The notes: generated by a model from the sequence alone, not told the origin. A DNA stretch of 22,461 nt from JALORV01 sp035498175 (GCA_035498175.1 DATKAJ010000109.1:1-22461); one strand, 5' to 3'; shown: positions 1 to 6,907, counted from the first letter of the stretch. Numbers and translations: made by a program.

Positions 1-1199
1 TCGACCTGTTGCACTTTCAGGAAGAGGCGCCGGGACTCATCTTCTGGCATCCGAAGGGCTGGGCCATCTGGCAGGCGGTCGAGCAGTACATGCGCGGCGT
101 CTACCGCGACAACGGCTACCAGGAGGTCAGAGCCCCGCAGATCCTCGACCGTTCGCTGTGGGAGAAGTCGGGGCATTGGGAGAAGTACCGCGAGAACATG
201 TTCACGACCGAGTCGGAGAACCGGTACTACGCGCTGAAGCCGATGAACTGCCCGGGGCACATCCAGATTTACAACGCGAATCTGCACAGCTACCGCGAAC
301 TGCCGCTGCGCTACGGCGAGTTCGGCGCCTGCCACCGCAACGAGCCGTCAGGCGCGCTGCACGGCATGATGCGCGTGCGCGGCTTCACCCAGGACGATGG
401 CCACATCTTCTGCTCCGAGGAGCAGATCCTGGACGAGTGCGTGGCCTACACGGCACTGCTGCAGAGGGTCTACCGCGACTTCGGTTTCGAGCACATCCTC
501 TACAAGGTCTCGACGCGGCCGGCGCAGCGGATCGGCTCGGACGAAAGCTGGGACAAGGCCGAACATGCGCTGATGGAGTCGCTGAAGCGCTCGGGCGTCG
601 AGTTCACGATTTCGCCGGGCGACGGCGCGTTCTACGGCCCCAAGATCGAGTACACGCTAAAGGATGCGATCGGCCGCGAGTGGCAATGCGGCACGATGCA
701 GGTGGACTTCTTCATGACTGGCCGCCTGGGCGCTGAATACGTGGCTGAGGACAACAGCCGCAAGACGCCCGTGATGCTGCACCGGGCCATCATCGGATCG
801 ATGGAGCGTTTCATCGGCATGCTGATCGAGAACTACGCTGGCGCGATGCCCCCGTGGCTGGCGCCGGTGCAGGTCGCCATCGCCAACATCTCTGAAGGGC
901 AGGCCGACTACGCGAAGGCTGTTGCGCAAACGCTGAAAAAACAAGGCTTTAGAGTTGACGGCGATTTGCGCAACGAAAAGATCACCTATAAAATCCGCCA
1001 GCTTAGCCTGCAGAAAATTCCCTATGTCCTCGTTGTCGGGGACAAGGAGAAGCAGGCTGGGATGAATGAGATGCGGGTGGCCGTACGTGCCCGCGGCGGA
1101 GCCGACCTCGGCGTGATGCCGTTGTCCGCCTTTGCGCAGCGTCTTGCAGAAGACGTTGCCAAGCGCCGCAACGTGGGTGGTACGGCTGGATTATTTTGA
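1..1199 (+). CDS. thrS: Threonine--tRNA ligase, C-terminal part (5' end outside window)
   Basis: This cytoplasmic class II aminoacyl-tRNA synthetase attaches threonine to tRNA-Thr. The reading frame is open from the first bases, and the first visible residues (DLLHFQEEAPG) match the point where the catalytic core begins in E. coli ThrS, so the N-terminal TGS and editing domains lie upstream of the window. The core holds motif 2 (FGACHRNEPSG) and the three expected zinc ligands: Cys in PMNCPGH, His in DDGHIFC and His in the LHRAIIGSMERF segment. The anticodon-binding domain starts around WLAPVQV (near 860) and includes LRNEKITYKIR. infC follows 18 bases after the stop and in the same frame, which is the usual thrS-infC order. 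Bases about 930-1025 are much lower in GC than their surroundings and may hold an infC promoter. Identification is certain; only the true start is unseen. Confidence 0.97.
   Translation, partial: DLLHFQEEAPGLIFWHPKGWAIWQAVEQYMRGVYRDNGYQEVRAPQILDRSLWEKSGHWEKYRENMFTTESENRYYALKPMNCPGHIQIYNANLHSYRELPLRYGEFGACHRNEPSGALHGMMRVRGFTQDDGHIFCSEEQILDECVAYTALLQRVYRDFGFEHILYKVSTRPAQRIGSDESWDKAEHALMESLKRSGVEFTISPGDGAFYGPKIEYTLKDAIGREWQCGTMQVDFFMTGRLGAEYVAEDNSRKTPVMLHRAIIGSMERFIGMLIENYAGAMPPWLAPVQVAIANISEGQADYAKAVAQTLKKQGFRVDGDLRNEKITYKIRQLSLQKIPYVLVVGDKEKQAGMNEMRVAVRARGGADLGVMPLSAFAQRLAEDVAKRRNVGGTAGLF
965..999 (+). promoter_or_regulatory. Candidate internal promoter for infC inside thrS
   Basis: A TATAAA hexamer at 987-992 (5 of 6 to the sigma-70 -10 consensus) is preceded, 16 bases upstream, by a weak -35 TTTGCG (965-970). 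A TTGACG at 955-960 is a better -35 but is 26 bases away. The site lies in a low-GC patch about 220 bases before the infC start. In E. coli infC is also transcribed from promoters inside thrS, so the placement is sensible, but the evidence is only motif and context. Confidence 0.3.
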
Positions 1200-1203
1200 A
1201 ACC

Positions 1204-1209
1204 AGGAGA
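1204..1209 (+). promoter_or_regulatory. Shine-Dalgarno that fixes the infC AUC start
   Basis: AGGAGA ends 8 bases before the ATC at 1218. There is no in-frame ATG, GTG or TTG between the thrS stop and the GTG at 1308, which lies inside conserved IF-3 sequence. This ribosome binding site is therefore the main argument for initiation at ATC. Confidence 0.8.
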
Positions 1210-1217
1210 AGCCAACC

Positions 1218-1739
1218 ATCGCTCAGGATCGCTCGCACCGGATCAACGGTGAAATCAGCGCCCCGGAAGTCCGCCTGACCGGAATCGACGGCGAGGCACT
1301 CGGGGTCGTGAAGCTGGCCGAGGCGTTTCGCCTCGCAGAAGAAGCCCAGGTTGATCTGGTCGAAATTGCTCCCACGGCTGTGCCGCCGGTCTGTCGCCTG
1401 ATGGACTACGGCAAGTTCAAGTACCAGGAGCAGAAGAAGGCGCACGAGGCCAAGCTCAAGCAGAAGCAGGTCATCGTCAAGGAAGTCAAGTTTCGCCCGC
1501 AGACGGACGAGAACGACTACCAGACCAAGCTCCGCAACCTCACGCGCTTTCTCGAGGAAGGTGACAAAGCGAAGATCACGCTGCGCTTCCGCGGGCGTGA
1601 AATGGCGCATCAGGAGTTCGGTTACAAGCTGCTGGAGCGCGTGCGCGACGATCTGACCACGCTGTCGCAGGTGGAGTCGATGCCGCGACTGGAGGGCCGA
1701 CAGATGGTGATGATCCTGTCGCCAAGGAAGAAGAAGTAG
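1218..1739 (+). CDS. infC: Translation initiation factor IF-3, AUC start codon
   Basis: IF-3 binds the 30S subunit, prevents premature 50S joining and checks the start codon and initiator tRNA. From the ATC at 1218 the protein is 173 residues, close to the usual family length. It opens with HRINGEI and EVRLTGIDGE, the conserved IF-3 N-terminal domain, followed by VDLVEIAPTAVPPVCRLMDYGKF. A Lys-rich linker leads into the C-terminal domain with VKFRP, KLRNLTRFLEEGDKAKITLRFRGREMAH (split here only for description) and the basic tail SPRKKK. Starting at GTG 1308 would delete about 30 conserved residues. A non-AUG start is typical of infC (AUU in E. coli) and lets IF-3 repress its own translation. 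The AUC reading here is inferred from conservation and from the strong ribosome binding site 8 bases upstream. Confidence 0.95.
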   Translation: MAQDRSHRINGEISAPEVRLTGIDGEALGVVKLAEAFRLAEEAQVDLVEIAPTAVPPVCRLMDYGKFKYQEQKKAHEAKLKQKQVIVKEVKFRPQTDENDYQTKLRNLTRFLEEGDKAKITLRFRGREMAHQEFGYKLLERVRDDLTTLSQVESMPRLEGRQMVMILSPRKKK

Positions 1740-1747
1740 TGAGGTTT

Positions 1748-1850
1748 CCGGGCGCGAAGCGCCCGGTGTCGCAGTAACAGCCGCCCTGGCGGCTCAACAA
1801 GTGGCGTCAGGCCCGAAGTCCCCGGTGTATGCCGGGGCGCCAACCGCCAC
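1748..1850 (+). promoter_or_regulatory. Structured leader between infC and rpmI (possible L20-type operator)
   Basis: The 131-base infC-rpmI gap contains several perfect inverted repeats. There is an 8-bp stem 1748-1755/1759-1766 with a GAA loop, a 6-bp stem 1779-1784/1789-1794, and a 6-bp stem 1820-1825/1832-1837. An outer pairing, GTGGCG 1801-1806 with CGCCAC 1845-1850, encloses the third stem. None is followed by a T-run, so these do not look like terminators. In E. coli, ribosomal protein L20 represses rpmI-rplT through an RNA structure in this same interval. The similarity here is positional only; I have not matched the L20 binding site. Confidence 0.45.
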
Positions 1851-1870
1851 AAATGAAAGGGACGGCCACG

Positions 1871-2068
1871 ATGCCGAAGATGAAGACGAAAAAGAGCGCC
1901 TCAAAGCGCTTCGAGGTCCGTGCGAGCGGCTCGATCAAGCGGGGACAGGCGTTCAAGCGCCACATCCTCACGAAGAAGACCACCAAGGCGAAGCGTCACT
2001 TGCGCGGCCCGGTGCAGATCCACGAGGCCGACGTGAAGTCGGTGCGGCGCATGATGCCGTACGCGTAA
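1871..2068 (+). CDS. rpmI: 50S ribosomal protein L35
   Basis: This is a small, very basic large-subunit ribosomal protein of 65 residues, the normal bL35 length. It begins MPKMKTKKSASKRF and ends VKSVRRMMPYA, both characteristic of the family. I chose the ATG at 1871 because it gives the conserved MPKMKT start and has AAAGG 10 bases upstream; an in-frame ATG-less extension to 1829 would add 14 residues that no L35 carries. rplT follows after 12 bases, so the two are almost certainly co-transcribed and translationally linked, as in other bacteria. The upstream gap is rich in hairpins. Confidence 0.95.
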   Translation: MPKMKTKKSASKRFEVRASGSIKRGQAFKRHILTKKTTKAKRHLRGPVQIHEADVKSVRRMMPYA

Positions 2069-2080
2069 GGGAGGAACGAC

Positions 2081-2440
2081 ATGCCCCGAGTCAAGCGTGG
2101 TGTGACCGCCCGCGCGCGGCACAAGAAAGTCATCGCCCAGGCGGCGGGCTATACGCGTCGCCGCAAGAACGTCTTCCGCGCTGCCAAGCAGGCGGTGATG
2201 AAGGCGGGCCAGTACGCCTACCGTGACCGTCGCAACAAGAAGCGTGTGTTCCGCTCGCTGTGGATTGCCCGCATCAATGCGGCGGTGCGCGAGCACGGCA
2301 TTACCTACAGCGCGTTCATCAACGGGCTGGGCAAGGCCGAGATCGGCATCGACCGCAAGGTTCTCGCCGACATGGCGGTGCTCGACAAGCCGGGTTTCGC
2401 GGCGATCGTCGACAAGGTGAAGGCCTCGCTCGCCGCCTAG
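2081..2440 (+). CDS. rplT: 50S ribosomal protein L20
   Basis: L20 binds 23S rRNA early in large-subunit assembly and in E. coli also represses its own operon. The 119-residue product is the standard length. It starts MPRVKRGVTARARHKKV and includes YTRRRKNVFRAAKQAV, YRDRRNKKRVFRSLWI and the C-terminal globular part ending DKVKASLAA. A clear GGAGG lies a few bases before the ATG. It follows rpmI by 12 bases and is followed by an intrinsic terminator at 2481-2514, so much of the infC-rpmI-rplT message probably ends there, with readthrough into pheST. Confidence 0.97.
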   Translation: MPRVKRGVTARARHKKVIAQAAGYTRRRKNVFRAAKQAVMKAGQYAYRDRRNKKRVFRSLWIARINAAVREHGITYSAFINGLGKAEIGIDRKVLADMAVLDKPGFAAIVDKVKASLAA

Positions 2441-2451
2441 GCACGCCCTTG

Positions 2452-2468
2452 CCGGTCCGGTGGACCGG
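2452..2468 (+). other. Hairpin upstream of the rplT/pheS terminator
   Basis: CCGGTCC (2452-2458) pairs perfectly with GGACCGG (2462-2468) around a 3-base loop, starting 12 bases after the rplT stop. It has no T-run. It could act as a pause hairpin or as protection for the 3' end of the upstream message. Confidence 0.5.
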
Positions 2469-2480
2469 AAGCAAGAAGGA

Positions 2481-2514
2481 ACGGGGCCTCACGCAAGGGC
2501 CCCGTCTTTTTTTT
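2481..2514 (+). terminator. Intrinsic terminator/attenuator between rplT and pheS
   Basis: ACGGGGCC (2481-2488) pairs perfectly with GGCCCCGT (2498-2505) over a 9-base loop, followed by C and then eight Ts (2507-2514). This is a textbook Rho-independent terminator. The T-run ends only 11 bases before the pheS ATG, so it acts either as the end of the ribosomal-protein message or as an attenuator of pheST. In E. coli pheST is controlled by attenuation through a Phe-rich leader peptide; no separate Phe-rich leader peptide is visible here. Confidence 0.9.
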
Positions 2515-2525
2515 GGGTTCGCGAA

Positions 2526-3539
2526 ATGGAACTCGAACAACTGGTCAATGAGGCACGCGCCGCCTTCGCCGCGGCCCGGCTGCCGGCAGCGCTGGAGAAC
2601 GAGAAGGCGCGCTTCCTCGGCAAGTCGGGCGCCATCACCGAGCGGCTGAAGGGGCTTGGACGGCTCGCGCCCGAACAGAAACGCGAGCAGGGCGCCGCGA
2701 TCAATCGCGCCAAGGAAGCCATCGAAGCGCTGCTCGAGGTCCGACGCCGCGAAATGGCGGACGATCAGCTCAATGAACGCCTTGCCGACGAGGCGATCGA
2801 TGTCACGCTTCCGGGACGCAAGTGCAGCGGCGGCGGAATTCATCCGGTGCTGCGCACCTGGATCCGCATCGAAGAGATCTTCGGGTCGGTCGGCTTCGAC
2901 GTCGCGGACGGTCCCGAGATCGAGAACGACTGGTACAACTTCACAGCGCTGAACAATCCAGAAAACCACCCGGCACGCTCGATGCAGGACACGTTCTATG
3001 TGGACGTGAACGACACCGAAGGGCGACCGCTGCTGCTGCGGACCCACACCAGTCCGATGCAGGTGCGCTACGCCCGCATGCATGCGCCGCCGATCAAAGT
3101 GATCGCGCTCGGGCGCACCTATCGCGTCGACAGCGATGCGACGCACTCGCCGATGTTTCACCAGGTCGAGGGCCTCTGGATCGACGAGCAGGTGAGCTTT
3201 GCGGATCTCAAAGCGGTCTACACCGACTTCCTGCGCTGCTTCTTCGAGACCGATGAACTCGCGGTGCGCTTCCGTCCCTCGTACTTTCCGTTCACCGAGC
3301 CGTCGGCCGAGATCGACATGATGTTCACGACCGGGCCGCGCAAAGGCCGCTGGCTCGAGATCTCGGGTGCTGGTCAGGTGCATCCAGACGTCGTCCGCAA
3401 CTTCGGACTCGATCCCGAGCGCTACATCGGGTTCGCCTTCGGCTCGGGGCTCGAGCGCCTGACGATGCTGCGCTATGGCATCGACGATCTGCGCGTGTTC
3501 TTCGAGGGCGATCTGCGTTTCCTGCGCCAGTTCAACTGA
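2526..3539 (+). CDS. pheS: Phenylalanine--tRNA ligase alpha subunit
   Basis: This is the catalytic subunit of the (alpha-beta)2 class IIc PheRS, which charges tRNA-Phe in the cytoplasm. It has 337 residues, typical for bacterial PheS. The N-terminal ~85 residues form the coiled-coil arm that contacts tRNA. The catalytic part carries GGIHPV, the DGPEIENDWYNF segment, HTSPMQVRYA, motif 2 (SPMFHQVEG) and motif 3 (GSGLERLTMLRYGI). The ATG at 2526 matches the family start (MELEQLV). The frame stays open upstream through the terminator to a GTG at 2460, but that extension has no family counterpart. No good Shine-Dalgarno precedes the ATG, which sits directly behind the terminator T-run. pheT follows after 2 bases. 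Confidence 0.97.
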   Translation: MELEQLVNEARAAFAAARLPAALENEKARFLGKSGAITERLKGLGRLAPEQKREQGAAINRAKEAIEALLEVRRREMADDQLNERLADEAIDVTLPGRKCSGGGIHPVLRTWIRIEEIFGSVGFDVADGPEIENDWYNFTALNNPENHPARSMQDTFYVDVNDTEGRPLLLRTHTSPMQVRYARMHAPPIKVIALGRTYRVDSDATHSPMFHQVEGLWIDEQVSFADLKAVYTDFLRCFFETDELAVRFRPSYFPFTEPSAEIDMMFTTGPRKGRWLEISGAGQVHPDVVRNFGLDPERYIGFAFGSGLERLTMLRYGIDDLRVFFEGDLRFLRQFN

Positions 3540-3541
3540 CC

Positions 3542-5977
3542 ATGGATATCTCCGAACTCTGGCTGCGTCGCTACTGCGATCCCGCGATCGATGGCGAAGA
3601 ACTCGCAGATCGGCTGACGATGGCCGGGCTCGAAGTCGAAGAGCGGCGCCCGGTGGCGCCGCCGTTCGACGGGGTGGTCGTGGCGGAAGTCCGCTCGGTC
3701 GCGCGCCATCCGAATGCGGACAAGCTGACCGTGTGTGAAGTCGATGCCGGCCAGAGAGACTTGCTGCAGATCGTCTGCGGCGCTCCGAACGTTAGTGCTG
3801 GCATCCGCGCGCCGTGCGCGCTGCCTGGCGCTTCACTGCCCGGCGGGCCGAAGATCAGCGTGACGAAGATGCGCGGTGTCGAATCGCAGGGCATGCTGTG
3901 CTCGGCTCGCGAACTCGGGCTGTCGGACGATCATTCGGGACTGATGCTCCTGGGGTCCGGGGAAATCGGAAGCGATGTGCGTGCCGCACTCGCGCTGGAC
4001 GATCACGTGCTGGCGATCAAGCTGACGCCGAACCGCGCCGACTGCCTCAGCGTGATCGGCGTAGCGCGCGAAGCTGCGGCGGTCACCGCAACCCCGCTCC
4101 GCGTGCCAGCCATCGAGCCCGTCGCGCCGGTCGGCGACGACCGCCTCAAGGTGCGCGTCGATGCGCCGGATCTATGCGGGCGCTTTTCCGGGCGGGTGAT
4201 CCGCAGCGTCGACGCGCGGGCGAAGACACCAGAGTGGATGCAGCAGCGTCTGCTGCGCAGCGGCCAGCGGCCGATCTCGGCGCTGGTCGACATTTCGAAC
4301 TACGTCATGCTCGAGTACGGTCGGCCCTCGCATGTGTTCGACCTCGACAAGGTGCATGGGGCGCTGCACGTGCGCTGGGGGCGCCCCGGCGAAACGGTTG
4401 AACTGCTAAACGGCCAGACGGTCACGGTCGACGGCGACGTCGGCGTGATCGCCGACGATCGCGGCGTCGAGGCCCTAGCCGGAATCATGGGCGGCGAAGC
4501 GACCTCGGTCTCGCTCGACACGCGCAACATCTACGTCGAAGCGGCCTTCTGGTGGCCGGATGCAATCCGCGGCCGCGCGCGGCGCTTCAACTTCACGACC
4601 GACGCCGGACATCGCTTCGAGCGTGGCGTCGATTACGCGACGACCGCCGAGCACATCGAGCACATCACACGGCTGATCCTGGACATCTGCGGCGGCGTGC
4701 CCGGCCCCGTCGACGACACGGTGGTGGCGCTGCCGCAGCGGCCGCCGGTCACGCTGCGGATCGAGCGCTGCCGCCGTGTGCTCGGCATGCCGCTCACGGC
4801 CGACGAGATCGCAGCGGTCTTCGAGCGCTTGGCGCTGCCGTTTGAGCGCTCAGCCGACTCCTTCAAAGTCACGCCACCGAGCTATCGCTTCGACCTCGCG
4901 ACGGAGGATGACCTGATCGAGGAAGTCGCGCGGCTGCACGGCTACGACCGGATACCTTCGCACCCGCCGCTTGCGCCCGCGCGCATGCGCGGTCCCCGCG
5001 AGGAGATCCGCACGGCGCATTCGGTGCGTGAACTGCTGGCGGCGCTGGGATATCAGGAGCTTGTCAACTACTCGTTCGTTGACGCGCATTGGGAAGCCGA
5101 TTTCTCGGACCATGCACGGCCGATCGCCGTGCTCAATCCGATTGCGGTGCAGATGTCGGTCATGCGCAGCACGCTGCTCGGCGGCCTCATCGACACGCTG
5201 GGCTACAACCTGAACCGCAAGGCCACACGCGCGCGGCTGTTTGAGATCGGCCGGGTCTTCCGCCGCGATCCGACGGTCCACGACGGCCCGCTCAGCGTGC
5301 AGGGCGTGCAACAGCCGTTGTTGGTGGCCGGGCTGGCGTACGGCTCCACCGAGGACGAACAATGGGCAATGTCCAGCCGCGGCGTCGATTTCTACGACGT
5401 GAAGGGCGACGTCGAACGCCTGTTCGCGCCACGCCGTGTCGACTTCGAGCGTGCCGAGCATCCCGCGCTGCACCCGGGGCGTGCCGCACATGTCGTGCTT
5501 GACGGCGAGCGCGTCGGCCTTGTCGGCGAATTGCATCCGCGGCTTCAGCAGCGCTATGAATTGCCCAAGCCGGCAACGGTGTTCGAGCTGCTGCTGCAGC
5601 CCGTACTGGCGCGACCGCTGCCGGCCGTGCAGCCGGTCTCGAAGTTCCAGCCGCTCCAGCGCGATATCGCGATCGTCGTCGACGAACGCGTACCGTATGC
5701 CGACATTGAGGCCGCGATCCGCTGCCGGTCGCGAGCCGATGGCCGGTTGTCGGCGCTGACGGATGTTCGCCTGTTCGACGTGTATCGTCCTCGGCCGGTA
5801 GTCCAACCGGACGTAGAAGCGGGCGCTAACGCTTTGTTAAATAAAGAAAAAAGCCTTGCCATCCGGATTGTTCTGCAAGATACTGAAAAGGCTCTCGGCG
5901 ATACTGACGCCGATGGAGCGGTTGCTGCGGTCGTGGACGAACTGATACAGCGGTTTGGTGCGCGCCTGCGGCAATGA
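3542..5977 (+). CDS. pheT: Phenylalanine--tRNA ligase beta subunit
   Basis: This is the non-catalytic partner of PheS, responsible for tRNA binding and for editing of Tyr-tRNA-Phe. Its 811 residues are within the usual range. The N-terminal OB-fold tRNA-binding domain (about 39-150) shows RHPNADKLTVCEVD. The B3/B4 editing region contains DISNYVMLEYGRPSHVFD and GIMGG. The core region carries FERGVD, and the C-terminal FDX-ACB anticodon-binding domain (about 710-811) contains QRDIAIVVDE. It is 2 bases downstream of pheS, and its TGA overlaps the ATG of ihfA (ATGA at 5974). A low-GC stretch at about 5827-5885 lies in the FDX-ACB domain and contains a promoter-like element for ihfA. Confidence 0.97.
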   Translation: MDISELWLRRYCDPAIDGEELADRLTMAGLEVEERRPVAPPFDGVVVAEVRSVARHPNADKLTVCEVDAGQRDLLQIVCGAPNVSAGIRAPCALPGASLPGGPKISVTKMRGVESQGMLCSARELGLSDDHSGLMLLGSGEIGSDVRAALALDDHVLAIKLTPNRADCLSVIGVAREAAAVTATPLRVPAIEPVAPVGDDRLKVRVDAPDLCGRFSGRVIRSVDARAKTPEWMQQRLLRSGQRPISALVDISNYVMLEYGRPSHVFDLDKVHGALHVRWGRPGETVELLNGQTVTVDGDVGVIADDRGVEALAGIMGGEATSVSLDTRNIYVEAAFWWPDAIRGRARRFNFTTDAGHRFERGVDYATTAEHIEHITRLILDICGGVPGPVDDTVVALPQRPPVTLRIERCRRVLGMPLTADEIAAVFERLALPFERSADSFKVTPPSYRFDLATEDDLIEEVARLHGYDRIPSHPPLAPARMRGPREEIRTAHSVRELLAALGYQELVNYSFVDAHWEADFSDHARPIAVLNPIAVQMSVMRSTLLGGLIDTLGYNLNRKATRARLFEIGRVFRRDPTVHDGPLSVQGVQQPLLVAGLAYGSTEDEQWAMSSRGVDFYDVKGDVERLFAPRRVDFERAEHPALHPGRAAHVVLDGERVGLVGELHPRLQQRYELPKPATVFELLLQPVLARPLPAVQPVSKFQPLQRDIAIVVDERVPYADIEAAIRCRSRADGRLSALTDVRLFDVYRPRPVVQPDVEAGANALLNKEKSLAIRIVLQDTEKALGDTDADGAVAAVVDELIQRFGARLRQ
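5857..5891 (+). promoter_or_regulatory. Candidate internal promoter for ihfA inside pheT
   Basis: TTGCCA (5857-5862, 5 of 6 to the -35 consensus) is followed after 16 bases by GATACT (5879-5884, 4 of 6 to TATAAT). It lies within the low-GC patch at the end of pheT, about 90 bases before the ihfA start. E. coli ihfA (himA) is also served by a promoter inside pheT, which supports the placement. The site is not experimentally shown. Confidence 0.4.
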
Positions 5978-6369
5978 AGACCATGCGAGACGATCGACAG
6001 ATGACGACGGGGTTCAAGTTTCCTGAGCTGCCGACCGCTGGGGCCGGCGGCCGTGCAGGCGATCGCGGCGTCAAGACGATGACCAAGGCCGAACTCGCCG
6101 AGGCGCTGTTTGATCGCCTGGGACTGAACAAGCGCGAGGCCAAGGACATGGTGGACGGTTTCTTCGACGAGATCCGCCAGGCGCTCGAGCGCGGCGAGTC
6201 GGTGAAGCTCTCGGGCTTTGGCAACTTTCAGTTGCGCGACAAGCCGACGCGCCCCGGCCGGAACCCGAAGACGGGCGAGGAGATTGCGATCACCGCGCGG
6301 CGCGTGGTGACGTTCCACGCGAGCCAGAAGCTCAAGGCAGCCGTGGCGCGCATTGCGGGTTCGCACTGA
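5974..6369 (+). CDS. ihfA: Integration host factor subunit alpha, with N-terminal extension
   Basis: IHF-alpha pairs with IHF-beta to bind and sharply bend DNA in recombination, replication and sigma-54 promoters. The conserved core spans residues 36-131: TKAELAEALFDRLGLNKREAK, then SVKLSGFGNF, and the DNA-binding arm GRNPKTGEEI with ITARRVVTF. I use the ATG at 5974, which overlaps the pheT stop (ATGA) and suggests translational coupling. This adds about 35 residues before the core. Other in-frame starts are ATG 5983, 6001 and 6079. The last gives a 96-residue protein two residues shorter than the usual M-x-L-TKAEL start, and it has no Shine-Dalgarno. The family is certain; the start is uncertain. 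Confidence 0.9.
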   Translation: MKTMRDDRQMTTGFKFPELPTAGAGGRAGDRGVKTMTKAELAEALFDRLGLNKREAKDMVDGFFDEIRQALERGESVKLSGFGNFQLRDKPTRPGRNPKTGEEIAITARRVVTFHASQKLKAAVARIAGSH

Positions 6370-6409
6370 TCGCGTCCGTTAGGTCTGAGCAGTCGAACCG
6401 CTCCGCTCG

Positions 6410-6790
6410 ATGCAACGACACGAAGTATCCCAGCTGTTGCCGCCGATCCCGGCGAAGCGGTATTTCACGATCGGCGAGGTGAGTGAACTCTGCGGCGTCA
6501 AGCCGCACGTGCTGCGTTACTGGGAGCAGGAGTTCACCCAGCTGCGCCCGGTCAAGCGCCGCGGCAATCGGCGTTATTACCAGCACCATGAGGTCCTGCT
6601 GATCCGGCGCATCCGTGAACTGCTCTACGAGCAGGGATTCACCATCAGCGGCGCACGTAACCGACTCGAGGAGGGCGAGCGCCACCCGCGGCACGACGGC
6701 AAGAACGGCAACGGCGCGCCGGCGGAACTCGATGCGGTGCAGCTGCTCGACGAACTCGCGGCGATCCGCAGGCTGCTCGCTCCCGAGTGA
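6410..6790 (+). CDS. MerR-family transcriptional regulator downstream of ihfA
   Basis: This is a 126-residue DNA-binding protein. The N-terminal winged helix-turn-helix is plain: YFTIGEVSELCGVKPHVLRYWEQEF at about 18-42, followed by RRYYQHHEVLLIRRIRELLYEQGFTI. After about residue 85 a charged, poorly conserved tail replaces any effector-binding domain. No Cys cluster for metal sensing is present, so it is not a classical mercury or copper sensor. A small MerR-like gene directly after ihfA is a common arrangement in beta- and gammaproteobacteria, but its targets are generally unknown. It starts 40 bases after ihfA with no strong ribosome binding site and ends 40 bases before the tRNA gene. Confidence 0.88.
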   Translation: MQRHEVSQLLPPIPAKRYFTIGEVSELCGVKPHVLRYWEQEFTQLRPVKRRGNRRYYQHHEVLLIRRIRELLYEQGFTISGARNRLEEGERHPRHDGKNGNGAPAELDAVQLLDELAAIRRLLAPE

Positions 6791-6791
6791 T

Positions 6792-6827
6792 GCGAGGTCG
6801 GGTCGCACCAAAGCTATAATCGCGGCC
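6792..6827 (+). promoter_or_regulatory. Promoter of the tRNA-Pro gene
   Basis: A perfect TATAAT -10 box lies at 6815-6820, ending 10 bases before the tRNA 5' end. It is followed by the GC-rich discriminator CGCGGCC, a hallmark of stringently controlled stable-RNA promoters. No good -35 is found at 16-18 bases spacing (GCGAGG at 6792). The start site is expected near 6827. Confidence 0.7.

Positions 6828-6907
<80 letters not shown>

Noticed and set aside
2460..2525. In-frame upstream extension of pheS from GTG 2460, with two Phe codons in the terminator T-run, as a possible Phe leader
   Set aside because: The UUU codons are simply the terminator T-tract, there is no stop that would separate a leader peptide, and PheS homologues begin at the ATG 2526 position.
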